A DNA stretch of 64,000 bases from Todiramphus chloris collaris. Taxonomy: Eukaryota; Chordata; Aves; Coraciiformes; Alcedinidae. Positions within the stretch are counted from its first letter, which is position 1. Every line of letters starts with the position of its first letter. The DNA lies in contig JANVCC010000018.1 of NCBI GenBank assembly GCA_025345505.1, positions 34,346,959-34,410,958 on the forward strand, given 5' to 3'. Both the position numbers and the translations under genes were made by a program. The notes under the pieces are model-generated. The model had not been told where the DNA came from, ran no database searches, and worked only from the letters and a program-made list of their open reading frames with translations. Positions 1 through 14,300 of this stretch are shown here, one piece after another.

Positions 1-217
1 GGCGGGGATGGGGGCCGAGGCGGCTTCTTTTTATTATTTTCTTATTATTATTTAAAATTTTTTAAAAATCCCCCAAGTTTTTTTTGAGTTGTATTTTTTT
101 TTTGCGGGTAATTCAATTTTTTTATTGGGCTGCTCAGGGGGAGTGAGGGGGGAAAAAAAAAAAAATAACCCAAACTTTGCCCGCCGCACGGCGGCTGTCC
201 CCGGCCGCTCCGCTTAC

Positions 218-1023
<806 letters not shown>

Positions 1024-2119
1024 TCACCAGGAAGAGTCTCGGCTCCACCATTCAACCCACGGGCAGGAGGAGGAAACAACAACTCACAGCAACCCGCCGC
1101 CAACGCCGCCGCCGCCGCTGCCGCCACCGCCAGCCAGCGCGAGCGAGCGCGATCCCTCCGCCCGGAGAAGGAGTCCCCTCCTCCTGCTCCGCGCCCCCCT
1201 CCTCAGCTCTGCCGGCCCCCCGCGCCGCCCCCCCCCCCCCCCCCCCGCGCCCCTCAGTCCCCGGCGCCCGGCGGCGGGGGCGGCCAGGCGGGGAAGGGGG
1301 GAGCCGGTTCTCCCGCCCCGCCGCCGCCGCGGCGGCCCCCTCGCGCTGCCCGGCTGAGGGGAGAAGGGGCAACGGCGAGCACTACGTGTTTATTAGCGGG
1401 CGGGCGGGCTGAGGCAGAAGATGTCGGAGCGGCAGAGGCGGGGTGGGCGGGAAGGCGGCGGGCTGGCGGCTGAAAGGCGCTTTCTCTGCGAGGTGCGGGC
1501 GGCCGGAGCGCGGAGGGATACGACGCACGGGGAGGAGGGGCTGCGGCGGGGCAGCGGCGATTCGCGGCGGCGGGGAGGCTGGAAGTTACCGAGTTTCAGT
1601 GTCGCAGAAATGGGAAGCGAGCGAAGCCAAAATGCCCCCGGGGAGCGCGGCCCCGCTGGGGAGGCGGGCTGAGGAAGCCCGGCCCTTCCCCCCCCCACCC
1701 CCCGCGCTCCGCTCGCCGCAGCTCCCCCATCCCCTGAAGCCAGGCCCCTCCCGGGCACGGGGCTTTGGCAGCCCTGGGCTCCCTCCGAGCCCGTCAGGGG
1801 CCTCGGGGCGCCGCGGGTTTGGCATCTGCGTGTAAGTCCCAGTGTCAGGCGTTCCTGGGTCTTGCTCTCGCAATACCGGGGCCGGGTTCGCGCCTTGGTT
1901 TTGGGCGGGAGGGAACCGCAGCAAACCCCAGGCAGGCAGGCAGACCCGCGCTTCTGTTCGCTGCTCGGTGGGGCCGCCGAGGCAGCTCCGCTCGGCTCTC
2001 TGCTTGTGGCTGGCGCGGCGGGGGGTGAAGGAAGGGCTCGTAGGGGGCTCGCTTTGAGAACTTTCCTTTTGAAACAAACGAAAAAGAAATAATCCAAACC
2101 CAAGCAGCTAATAATGATT

Positions 2120-2320
2120 TTATTCATCCTTCTTGCCGCCAACCAAATCAGACACGGGGGACTGACGAATCTCCGGGCTTCCAGGAGCGCTGGCGAGAGG
2201 AGGAGTGTTGTCAATGAGAGGACAAGCGAGGGATGGTGATGCCTGCAACCTATGGCTGAACTGGAGGTAATTCACTAGCGGATCAATAACGTACCGAAGG
2301 TTCCTGAAAGGCTGCAACAT
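2120..2320 (-). other. Unassigned 66-codon ORF with acceptor-like start and overlapping poly-A signal
   Basis: The ORF begins MLQPFRNLRYVIDPLVNYLQ and ends SDLVGGKKDE. Its stop codon overlaps an AATAAA signal (minus strand, 2,123-2,118). A splice-acceptor-like CCTTTCAG ends at 2,304, so the readable part could be a terminal exon that starts at 2,303. I do not recognise the protein. It lies about 1.2 kb upstream of the PHIP start codon on the same strand, at the edge of the CpG island. It could be a last exon of an unknown upstream transcript or simply chance in moderately GC-rich DNA. Confidence 0.2.
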
Positions 2321-3679
2321 TGTACAGAGCCCGATTAGCGAGTAAATCGTTTATTTATTTAATGTTTGGTAGCTTGAACGCTTATTCGGTACGGTCTGGT
2401 TTGCGCTGAAGCTTAAGGTCTAAAAGGCAAAGAAAATAAAAGAAAGCAGATGTCCACTGATAATTGCCTTTAAAAAGATACGTATTTGATGAGGAGAGGG
2501 TTTAAAGGAGCGTGATTGCTTGTCTTTATGGTTTGCGATGCATCTGTGCTTTCTCAGGTCGAGTTGGGGCCTTGCAAGAAGGAATGTGTTTGTGGACAAT
2601 ACGAATAAATTACCAGGGATCAATGTAATCTGGGGAAGCTGTCATTTATTTATTTCTTTTTTCAATATTTATTTTGCCCCAATTATTAACTCGTGTAACT
2701 TGTGAAGCAAAGCCAAAAGTATCTTTGAATTTATACAGGAACTAGACAAAGGAGGGGTGGTTTTTTTATGTGTAAAGACCGTGAAGCCTTCAGCTATATA
2801 ACTTCTAATAAAAATTCAATTTAAAACATATTTCTGTGCAGCTGAGGAGAGGCTGAGTTGAGCGTTTTTATACGTACGCTCCCGAGGCCCGCGAGTTGCG
2901 CGTAGCAGCCTGCTGCGTGAGCTTTGTGCTTGGCAGGGTGAGGAAGCTTGCTGCAGCCACCCTCCTTCGCCTTCATTGCACAATTGTAACCACGAAAGGT
3001 TAGAGAAGGGAGGCTAAAACCTCACAGGTTCGCAGAAAATCGTGTTATAAAAAGTAATAAAAATTAGGTTGATATAGAAGATGCCTTGTTGCTAAGCTTT
3101 TTCATGTACACTTATGCAATGTCCTAAAAATCATTAAAATCATCGTTTAGCATGTGGTCTGTAATCATTAGGATAAATGTATTTTGTAGTATAGATTTCT
3201 CTTTTTTTTTTTTTTTTAGAAGTAAAATAATGTGCACTAGGCTTGATCAATTCATCTGTAGCTACGCTCACTTCAGATATTTAAAAATGTATAGGTATCC
3301 CCCTTTTCCCAGTTTTTATAACAATAACCACTCTGTTTCAGCTTTATTTTAAATCCATGCTTTAAATAATTGAAATGGCAGAGAAATACTTACCATCTAA
3401 TAAAGATTTAAAAACCAGAATGACTTGAGTCTTTTTTTAGCAATGTGAAATGTATTGCAGTCTCTCCTAGGTGGTTCTCACAACAAAGGGCTACATGAAT
3501 AATATGATTAACATTTTAATTTCCCTTGATGTTTACATAAAAGAAAGTATACTTGTGTGTGACATCGCTAAAACTGTAAACCCAGGAACAGAGAAATTTT
3601 TACAGTTAAAGAGTCTGAAAGCAGAGAAAAACTCTCCTGAATATATCGAACTTCCCCATTCTTTTGGCAACTCGTAACT

Positions 3680-3858
3680 TTTCCTGGTGCAATTTAAAAT
3701 TACAGCCCACAGAATCAAAACGTTCGTGGTGCTTTGCCGGTAAAATAAGGATCGTGTCTGTTATTTTGTTTTTGTAAAGCACCGAGTAGAAAGGAAGCCC
3801 AGCTCCTGGCTCGAACCTGAGCACAGCAGCATTACAAATACTATTTAATAAATAGCTT
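3680..3858 (+). mobile_element. Ancient amniote SINE (MIR/CORE-like) remnant
   Basis: The stretch holds CGGTAAAATAAGGATCGTGT followed by TTGTAAAGCACCGAG, a diverged body, then ATTACAAATACTATTTAATAAA. In the same order, MIR-like sauropsid SINEs carry a CTGTAAAATGGGGATAAT box, a TGTAAAGCACC box and an A-rich AATACAAATAAATAA tail. The match is to consensus features remembered, not searched. The copy is strongly diverged, which suggests an old insertion. Confidence 0.5.
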
Positions 3859-5070
3859 TCACAAATGTACATTCCACTGCTGTTTGCAGATGAAATCTGG
3901 TGGGGTTTTTTGTTTATTTGTGGCTTGACATGGAAGTCACATGGGCCACAAGAGAAGATGTGGAATTATTATTGTTTGGTGATGCATGTTGGAATGAGAC
4001 TTAAGAATTCTTGCAGCAGTAACAAATATTCCATTAATTTTTCAGAGATATAAGGGTTTTTTTTTCCCTGTTGCAGTCAAATGGAGGATGGTTTTTGTTA
4101 TGTACACAAGTGGAGCAGAATATCCTCATCTCTGAATTTTCATTATTGTTTTGCTTTCAAATAATTGATTTTCTTTTGTGTGATCTTGTCACCTTACCTT
4201 AAAGAAAAATACATCAGTTTTCCTTTGTCAGTGAAGTTTAATTTTTTTTTTTTTTAGTAGTTGTTTTTACTGTAAAAGGTTTACATTAAAAAAAAAAAAA
4301 AAAGGAATTATTTTTCTTTCTCAGCTTTAATGATCGTTAGTTAAAAAAAAAACCCCTCATATTATTTTAACCTAGTAATTTGATTGTTTTAACATCTGAT
4401 AGCTTTACCTATTATTTCTGAAAATAGCATCCTGTTATTTTGTGACTTTCAAGTGTGAAATTCACAAATGTCCACTAAAATAGTTTTATGAAAAAAAAAA
4501 AAGCAAAAATAAAGTTTATTAGAGTTTGCTACTCATGAAGCTGCTACGTAAAACTTACAGTCAGTTATGGACGGATCCCAGGGGTTGTTTGGTTTGTTGC
4601 TGGTTTGGGTTTTTTCCCCTACTTGGCCTTAATATATTTCTTTTCTTCCTCCCTGAGCCCTGTTTCCCAAAGAGTGCTATAAGCACTATAGGTATCCAGA
4701 TACAGATATGTTAGAATTATCTTGAATTACTGGTTACTTTTGGTATCTTTTGGTTTCTTCGTTTTTCTCTATCTTGATAGGGTTTTTTGTGTGTTTTTTT
4801 TAATTGGTCTTTTCCCCTCATAATTGTTTGTATCAGTTATGGTTTAATAGCTTGCAGCCAGAAAGTGCATTACTTGAAACTTAATGGTGGCTGTTCTTGA
4901 CATGAAAATCCTTTCCGTTTCTTATTAAGTTTTCTCCTTTATAAACAAAGAAAAGTATTTGGGGTTTGTAAACAGTCAGGCTGAACAATGTAGCTAAATA
5001 CTTGAAGCACGATATTGGCCAGGGGCAGGTCAGTGGAGAGCAACATAAAGCATTGACTGAACTTTACTAC

Positions 5071-5139
5071 GGGTGGGTGGGTTGGTTGGTTGGTTTGTTG
5101 TGGGTTGGGTTTTTGGGGTTTGTTTTCTGTTGTTGTTTT
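5071..5139 (+). repeat. GT-rich tract with G-runs
   Basis: Low-complexity G/T sequence with repeated GGTT and GGGT units, including GGGTGGGTGGG, TGGGTTGGG and GGGG. The plus strand could fold into a G-quadruplex. Similar tracts recur through the window. Confidence 0.7.
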
Positions 5140-8100
5140 AACCTCAAATGAGCATTATCACCACCAGTTGCATGTCTGTTTGTTACTGTTTATTCCTACA
5201 CTTGAAACCACCCATTAATCTTACAAGGGTAAGAGGTGAGTGATGGTACTTAGGATGCCAGACAGCTTTTTATTATTACTGTTATTATTATTGTGTGTAT
5301 TAAATATCTCCATAAAGAACCACACATGCCAAAACACAATAGTACTATGAGTAAATTCCTTCTGCAGTTTTAAACAATAACCTGCAATTTACCTGAGTAG
5401 CTGCACATCAAAATTCTTTTAAATACTAACGTGTTCATGCTTCATGCCAAGAAATACATCCTTCCTGCACCCTGTGTCAGTAACCTACCTGAACTTTCAG
5501 CTGTGGAGTTCTTTGCAGAGTGCTCAGCTGCTGCGTATTCCGCCTGTGTTGGATATTAAACACTGAACTGAAAGCTTCTCTTCATCACCTTTATTTCCTT
5601 CTTCAGGGCACCCATTGCTACAGAAGGTGGATGTCTTCCCACTCCAACCAAAACACACCGTTTCACCGGTTGGCTTGCTTCTCTCTGTTGATGAAAAGTA
5701 GCATAGAATTAGGTGTCTGTGCTACCACATCACCAGCAGCACCGACAAAATAGCACCTCATGAAAGCACGAGGACAGATTAACCTCTGACAAACGTGTTT
5801 CTAGGTGTTCTCTGTATGTGCAGCTGGAAGAGGAAAGCAAATTCAAGTCACTTGTGAAGACATACATTTTTGTGTAAAAATTAATACTGCAAATCTACTA
5901 CCAAGCTTCTGAAAGTAGGTCTATATTTTTATTGATAATTCAATTTAACTTTTCTATTTATCTTTTGAGCAGTAAATGAGTCTGTTTGAAATTCATCTAA
6001 TGACCCTAAAAACCTCTTCAGAACGCTGGTACTCAAATAAATATGAATTGCACCAGCCATGACATTCTTTCAGTTTCACTATTACCATCTTTTCAGTACA
6101 AAAAACTACCCTTACGAAGAGAAACCAAGAATTAGGCCAATGTAATTCCTACTGAATAAAGGAATTCTACTGGTTTGTGGTGGCATTTTGTTTTGTTTTA
6201 AAGAAATCTAATTTGTGCTCCCCTATTTTGTGAAAGACCTTTGATTAAATTTACTGGGATGGGTCCGACAGTACAGCTTTCTATGCTGAAAGCATTCCCT
6301 AATTACCTAGACAGTTTTGAGGAAATTATTAATCCACTGTGCTTGATTGTTTGCTATTGGGGCTTTCTCCACAGCACATCTGGGATATTTGCCATGTTCA
6401 GTTTCACGTTCATTTGATGTCTCCAAAGTTTTCTGAGAATTCTAAGGATTACGTGTGTTTTTTAAGCAGAGCTTTCAAAATATTCATATGAAGGGTGTAT
6501 TTTACAGGAGAGCTATTTCATAATAAAAATAGCAGCAGAAAAAAAAAAGAATGTTTACTCTGTTGCTTTGTATACTGACCATTATTTTCTTAGATTATTG
6601 TTTCTAGAGAACTTTTGCATGTGTATGCTGCTACTATACTTCTAATAAGGTATTCCATGCTAAGGCTGGTTTTGTTGAGCAGAAGATTCTCAAAATAGGG
6701 TGTATCATTGATTTGTTTCATATTAGAGTTCTAAGTCTACACAGACTTCAATCTTAAGTGACAAATGTTATTTATATTGATAAATTATAAAGTTTATTAG
6801 GACACAGTTTAATAAGTGTCCTTCAATGACTGTTTATCTTTCTGTTTCTCTAAATGAAAATATAGATTTCTGTTTAACTAAGTTTGAGGGTCATTTGTGA
6901 TCAGGGGGTTGCATTTGATTTTTTTCAACTTCAAGGGTAGCCTCTTAGAAGTGCAACTTTTAAAAATACAGATAAGTGGGGTTTTTTTGTCTGACTTTTC
7001 GCAATGGGGCTGGTTTTCAGTAGCTTTGGTATAGACTTGGAATTGTCCTGAAGTTAATACAGGAGAGTGTTAAAGATTTACACCTATATAGTAACTTGAG
7101 AGATTGTCATATTTTTCTCAAAGATGTACTTGTTAATATGGAAATAGAGGAAAGGCTGAAGGAAAAACATTTTGGTGTTTACAGATACTCATTGTGCAAT
7201 TTAGATAAAACCAGAGGAGGCCAGAAGAGGTCTCAGAGAGATTTACCCAGAGAAGAGATGAGCAGAACAACCTAGGTAAAATTTCATGATGTTGCATTCA
7301 AACTGAGCTATTAGAAGAAACAATGTAAGTCAGTGATGTTTCTTACGGGATCCTAAACCAATATAAGAAAACAAGCTGGTATAGAAGAAAAAAACAGCTG
7401 CTAGTAAATCTCTTTTTTTTAAAAAATGGTTCTATTTATTGCCTATTCAACATTGCAAATATAGTAACTCTTTCTCTAGAACTCTAATATTAAAACAGTG
7501 AAAGAAAACAATGACACATCTTCTGTTGGAATACTGCATTGAGTCTTTCACCTCATCTCCAAAGAATTACAGTTGAGAGATATATAGGAGAATAGTAAGA
7601 ATCAAAAAAAAATACCCCAAAAAAAAAACCCCAAAAAACCCACCCCAACTCTAGGATTAAGAACCAAGGAAATTGAATAAACTATTTGGAAGAGATAATA
7701 TTTGAATACGGCATACAACACATTTCTGTTTCAGAGAAGATAAAGCAGGATCTTATATAAACTCCAGGAACATAGTTCAAGAACTGAAATAGCAAAAGGT
7801 TTCAAATTAAAAATTATGGCTTTCCCCATCACAAAATTTAGCCATCCTGGCTTTACTTTTGCCTCAGAAATGGCTAACACAAGGATTTTCGGAGCCTTGA
7901 GAACTGACATTCCTACAGGTAAGAACATGCGGTGATGGTGTACACACACGGAATTAGATCATTGGTCTGATCCAAGGCAGCCTTGCTGTGTTGTCAGCTT
8001 TAAGACAATCCTTTGTTTTTCCCATTTCCTTCTAGTGTTGTTTGATTTCATTCAGAGCTGCAAAGTTTATTTCCATATAGTTGAAATATCTGCTTTCCCC

Positions 8101-10559
8101 CATATAGTGATGATGTAGCGCGAGTTGTACCAATATTTGCACTTACATTAAAGATTTTAGTGCTGTTAGCATTGAACCATTTGGCTGACAGTGCCTGCTT
8201 TTGTGTGGCATATGGGATTTGTCAATCATCCTTGAAATACACATCACGGAGGTTCTGATCTCCATGTATTGTTCAGTCTTCTGAGAAAATACTGGGCTGC
8301 TGATCCAGATTTCTCAGTATTTTGTATTCCTCTACAGTATCTATTTGGTGCCTTGAATGGATTCTTTTCTTTAGTTTGCCCAGATAAACTGTAGAAGTTG
8401 TGATGTGCCAGGTAGATGTGGTGTACTGACTGAGATAGAAATCGTGTATGGTAACTGCCAATTTAAAATAATGGAATCAATCTCTTGATTTTACAACTTT
8501 TAGAATAACAAGAGCCGGGAGCTGTGATTAGACCACAAGTGACCTTTGCACATATGTGATGCTGCTTCATTTTTTTGTTCGCTTGTTTTTCACCTGATGC
8601 TAATGTAAGGTAGAGATTGGCACACCTGCCCCCCTTTTCCCAGGTGAGGACCTACCGCAGGATTAAAGGATTGTGATCACTGATGTGTCGTTTTCACACG
8701 TGAAGTGGAACAGCTCCTTTAACAGAGGCTAAGAAGAGACCTCTTTCAAGCATACTTACCCAGGTGTCTGGGTCATTCTCTTCAGAAGTACAAAATACTC
8801 AGTTTTCTTCCCTGTGAAAGAATTTGAACTTAAGTTGGATCCTCCTGCTCACCAAAGCGGACGAAAACTACAGAGTTGTTGGATGAAAGGCACAACTGCT
8901 GCTTTGGTTGGCACCTAGCTTGGTAAGCATGCCCTGGAAGTGCTCCAGGAGTGGGGTGTGCAAGTGAGACAAGCAAATGAATGTGTATGGTGACTTAGAA
9001 CAGGAGGCTTCAGGCACATTTGTAAGGCTCTTAGACACCCAGAAACGTTTCCTGTTGGAGAACTAAGTATCTACATTTTGAATGTTAACATAATGCAAAG
9101 ATTATTTTATAGTTAGACTGTGTACACGTTCTCACCCAGCTTTATGTCAGCTTACCACTGATGGGTGCTCTTGCAACAAGCTCTGGAGCATTAGCACACT
9201 GTTAGTTTCTGCATGTGTGCATTTTTATTAAAGCTCAGACTTTCAGGATCGAATGAAAAAGGAATTGAACTTGATCTTCAGCATCAAGTTTGACTGCCAA
9301 TAATTGCTTCCTGGCAAACCTTTATAAGTAAAGCACTTGAATAACACCAAAAAGCAACTAAAGTAAAGAAAGGTGATGTCTTACAGAGACTAGATTGAGC
9401 ATTTGAAGAAATACACAGGTATTTATATCATAGTTCTAAATTTAGGGTTGGTTATTCTGGTTATAGTAAAGCTATGTTTATTTTGTCCAGATTTATTTTT
9501 TATATATATATATATGTTTGAAAGAGTTAAAAAAATCCAGATTATTGTGTAGGATTCATTGACCTTTCCACCTAAATAAAACCAGAGTTTCATCACCTAG
9601 TTAAAATGTAAGTCATGCCAAATCTGCACATCAGCATCTGAGGGACTGGGGCCCTCCCAAATCCTTACCTATGAAACTGAGGTTCTTCTTGTTTGCATGC
9701 AAGATATTTTTGTTCTTAAGAAGCAGGTGAACCATGTTTGAGCTTTATCTGTTACAAACTGAATTGAGGTATTCACCATTTACTTTCTTATAGATGTGAG
9801 AAATAAAACACCGAATTCCCACAACTTGAGAAATGAAAATAGAAAACATCCTTTGTCCCATGTTGTCTAATACAATTTATAAAAACCATAGGATTTGAAA
9901 AGAACACGAGGGAGGGGGTGTTCTGAGCTGCGAGAGGAATGACTCACAGGGAACCCAGGTATCATTGAAAAGAATATACTTTTTAAAGAAAGGATCACAT
10001 GATCCTGTTAATCACCATTTTCTCAGAACTTAATCTGTAGGTCTTAATTTCAAGACCTAGTTAAATTTGAGAGAATTCTGGAATTTTTGGTTTGTACAAA
10101 CAGAAAAGAGAGTTACCTGATATATAGAGAGAGATATATATATATACACCAAAAATATTTCCTGCAAAGCCTGCTAGTTGTCAGGTTTTTCTAGTTTTGG
10201 TTTTGCTGCTTTTAAGGGATGAAAAAGGAGGGGGGAGACAGCAAGGAAGTAGTAAATGAACCAGAAGAAGTCCAGGGTAAGTCATGCTATAGGAAAGCCA
10301 TTTAAAAATGGAAGAAAGAAAAAAAAAATTAAAAAAAAAAAATTAAATTAAAATTGGCCAGTCCCTTGGAAAGACATTATGGCAGCTTTCTATCCTTCAG
10401 GGAAATGTCCATGTTAAGGAAGACTTGATGTACGTCAGGGGTCAGAGTCAGTAACTTAGAATCACAGATTCCCCTTGAACTTCTAATGTTGACATTTCTG
10501 GTTACTGAGAGTTGACCATTACAGTAGGTTCTCAAACCCCAGCAGGACATTCCTTTATT

Positions 10560-11315
10560 CCAGATTGGCAAACTGGTAACAACCAACAAAGAGAAAGCTG
10601 AAGTACTGCGCTGTTTTGCCTTGGTCTTCACTGGCAACCTCTCTCTCCAAGTGCACGGACTGCAGAATGGGGACCAGGGGAGCAGAGTCCTTCCCATTGT
10701 AAGAGAAGATCAGGTTTGTGACCACTTGAGGAATGTGAACATACATAAGATGTGGCCAGCAGGTTGAGGGAGGTGATTTTTGCCCCTGTACTCTGCTCAG
10801 GTGAGACCCCACCTGGAGTACTGCATCCAGCTCTGGAGTCCTCAGCACAAGAAGGACACAGACCTGTTGGAGTGGGTGCAGAGGAGGGCCACAAAAATGA
10901 TCAGAGGGCTGGAACACCTCTGCCACGAGGAGAGGCTGAGAGTGTTGGGGTTGTTCAGCCTGAAGAAAAGGCAGCTCCAGGGAGACCTTATTGCAGCCTT
11001 TCAGTCCTTCAAGGGGACCTATAAGAAAGATGAGGACAGTCTTTTTATCAGGGCCTATTATGATAGGTCAAGGGGTAATGGTTTTAAACTAAAGGAGGTG
11101 ACGTTTAGACTATATATAAGGAAGACATTTATTTACAGTGAGGTTGGTGAGACACTGGCACAAGTTGCCCAGAGAGGTGGTAGATGCCCCATCCCTGGAA
11201 ACATTCCAGGTCAGGTTGAACAAGGCTCTGAAGATGTCCCTGCTCGCTGCAGGTGGCTTGGACTAGATGGCCTTTAAATGTCCCTTCCAACCCAAACTAT
11301 TCAATGATGATGATG
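10560..11315 (+). mobile_element. CR1 LINE, internally deleted copy
   Basis: The left part (10,560-10,740) reads as the linker between the CR1 endonuclease and reverse transcriptase, with a KEKAEVLRCFALVFTGNLSL-like segment and a following REDQV motif. At about 10,740-10,752 it jumps to GGCCAGCAGGTTGAGGGAGG and continues into the ORF2 C-terminus ([20 protein letters not shown]; later [11 protein letters not shown] and [12 protein letters not shown]). The 3' end near 11,300 has the degraded CR1 terminal repeat ATGATGATGATGATTCT. The reverse-transcriptase core (about a kilobase in the family) is missing between the two parts, so this copy has a large internal deletion as well as 5' truncation. 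Confidence 0.9.
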
Positions 11316-14300
11316 ATTCTTTTCCTCAGGCTCCGCATAGCAGTTGCTGACAATTTTAACATAGGCAGCTGCTACGTAATGCACAGACCCAAGCCCTGGT
11401 GCTGTTTAAGTTGTTACTTAAAATTTATTTTCAAAGTAGTAAATGTTCTTAAAAAGTTCAGGAAGAGGAATTCACCTACCTAATCCCATTAAAAAAAACA
11501 AAACACCAAAAACAACAAACACTACACGCTTCTTAAATTCTAACAACATAGCAGCACCTCTGCTCTGTTTTTCCCAAGTCCTTTTCTCTTGAAATCTTCT
11601 ACAAGTGCTAGCAAAAATTGTCCAAATGATACAAGGCCTAAATCCCCTTCCTTTGGTTCTTTTAATCTAAACTAAGTAATTAACATTCAAGTAAAGTTAG
11701 AAAATCCTTCAAATGAAATTGACTTTTAGGTACCACTCCTGGTACATCCAAGATTTCATCAGATTAAGTGTCACTCCAAAAGGCTTTGTTCCCATATACT
11801 CCCAAGCCTTGATTTTTGACTGGAAATTTTCCAGCATCCAGACTCCTAGGATTTTTCTCTTCCCTCCAGGACAGCAGTGTGTGTGCCTCTCAGTTCCTTC
11901 ACTGTTTGGTGTTTCTAATAGTGTAGGACTTTTTCTTAGAGGGCAGGACATGACGTACTTACAGACAACCTCTTGAATTCCAGTATGCAGAAGGTAAGGA
12001 GCACTTGTTGCTGTATTCCTCAACTTTGAACTTGACCCACAATAACACACTGAAGAGTACTCGTGCCCATGCTACTTCTGTGGCCAACTGCCTCATGCCA
12101 ATGGCCATATCTGTATGTTTAAACTCTTTTAACCACCAAAACAGGGTGGTTGTATCTGCATTGTCAGTAGGGCTGAGCTAACTCCTAAACCACGCCAAGG
12201 GTTGTTTGGGAGAATGCTACTTGAACTGGACCAAGTGCAGAGACGTTGCTGATAACGAAAATGTAGGCAATGGGCTTCAGAGTCTCCAGTTCTGCATCTT
12301 GGCAACTTTTAATTTGCTAGCACAGTCGTAGCCTTTGTGACGAACTAAACCACAGACCGACACTCTTCTTTACTTCTAAAAAATCCGATGTGTTTTTAGT
12401 GAGGTAGAGTATATAAAATACAGAATATGTTCAACACAGATGTCCTTTCTAACAAAGTTTTAGAAGCTGAGATGAATCCTAGCTAGTTTATAAAAAACCC
12501 TAATACATCTCAGTCCATTTTTGCTCAGCCTCTGAGTTACTTGATTCTCCATTCTGTCCAGCAAATAATGAGAAAAGTCTGAAATGCTTAAAATGATGTT
12601 AAAATCTTCTCAGGCCCACTCTAAAGGTGTTTCCCACTGTGAATGTGGGAAACAAACCTGGAAACTAGAAAGCATAAAGCTCTGCGAAGTTGAGAGAAAA
12701 CAATGTAACATTAAATGGAGGTAAACAGAAACTAACAGCTGTCAGGAAGACACATTTGTCTTAAACATTTACAGTGTTTTGAACTGGTAACTACCTATAG
12801 TCAGAGGCAGTCAAGAGCTAGTTGCAGGTGTGTGCAACAAATCTGTTTAAAAACAGATACTGCAAAGAAGATGCTACATGATCAAAAACTTTGTCAGACC
12901 TTACTAGGAATAGGAAGGCTGGTCTGTGAAGAGCACTGTAAAGAATCTTTAAATTTATTTTTGGGTTTGTTTGGGTTTTTTTTTTTTTTTTCCCTTTTTA
13001 GCTTCTTGCTATCTTGTTCTTATCTAATGAAAGCAGGACTATTTGGGGGGAAGGGGGAACACACAGTTTAGAAAAAAACTAATATGCAACAGAGCCCTTT
13101 ATTCATGTTATAACAGTAACATAAAAGGTATCAATCTGCTAAACGTGACAGATGCACTGTTGTAAAGAGATACCCAATACCAAAGGCATTGTCAAATTGC
13201 TTCGTGACATAAAGGGGGCAGACACTATCTCCCATGCTTGTTGATAGAAAACAAGGCTATTGTTATTAGTGCTAAACTGAATCAGTCATTGAATTTTGCA
13301 AGAATGCAGTATTTGTGCTGCTGGCTGCTTTCTACGTGTTACTACTTGTGTTTTAGGATCTTTAGACGCAAAGCATCACACCACCATGAAAGGGTGAGCC
13401 CAGTGCTACTACAGAGACATTCATCAGATGAGGAGAATGATTGTTGCTTTTACTTAAAAGATCCATCATTTCAGAAATAATTTAAGACACCCCTGTGAAT
13501 CATGCAAGTGTGAATGGGACAAGTGTTCTAACATCAGTTACTTAAAACTTGGGTGGCAGTGATCTCTCTTCTAGTTTCACCACTGAGGGTAACACCTATT
13601 TGAAAATAAAATTACATTTTTTTGTTGGCCTTTAGGATACCTTTTCAGCTATATTCAGCTGCTGCTGTAATTGGCACTTGCAACTCAACACGTAAAATCT
13701 TCCACTTCTTCTATTTTTGCGTAATTATTGCTGGCTTTCTGACTCAGCGTGGCCATTGAAGAGAACCAGCTGTCAAAAAAGTCACACCAAATGGACTCTT
13801 GGGAGCGTGACCTTTCTCAGCTACTCTGCATCAGAACGATCTGCAGCAGTCACATTCTTCCCTCAGATGAACAGCCACTACACACACACTCGATCCACGG
13901 CCCACACCTAACCTTTGGCTGCTGAAGCCACGCAACCCTCATCTGGTGTACGGCCGCTCTGTAAAGAAGTCTCCATGTAGTAGTAGAGGTGCTGAATTCA
14001 CGAGGCCTTGCCCCATCTATCTTAATTTGCAATCTTCCATCTCACCTTCAGGGCTGGTGTCTAGTGCCACTGGTGTAAATAGCAGACTTCTCATCTTCGT
14101 GCCAGACAGACAGTTTATCCTGTATGATCACCTTTGTGCCAAAAAAGGGCATCAAAATTTTTTCTCTTCTACCCTGATTTTAAGATGAGCTGAACTGTTG
14201 ACTTTTGTACACATCATGGAGGACGCTCTCATGCTGGATCTGGAAGGGAGTCTGTGTTTACTGAACCCTCTCACCAGAAGTGCTATGCTGGGCTGGAGAC

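Larger units (their letters stand above)
2051..10555. other. Intergenic DNA between HMGN3 and PHIP, left part
   Basis: AT-rich, with no recognisable exon. It contains a small minus-strand ORF (2,120-2,320, listed separately), an ancient SINE remnant (3,680-3,858), a GT-rich tract (5,071-5,139), poly-A/T runs and short (TA)n runs at about 9,511-9,525 and 10,134-10,146. The ORFs of 60-80 codons are at the level expected by chance. Confidence 0.6.

Noticed and set aside
1393-2214. 273-codon minus-strand ORF upstream of PHIP
   Set aside because: Compositional ORF in CpG-rich DNA with no family motif and competing ORFs on both strands.
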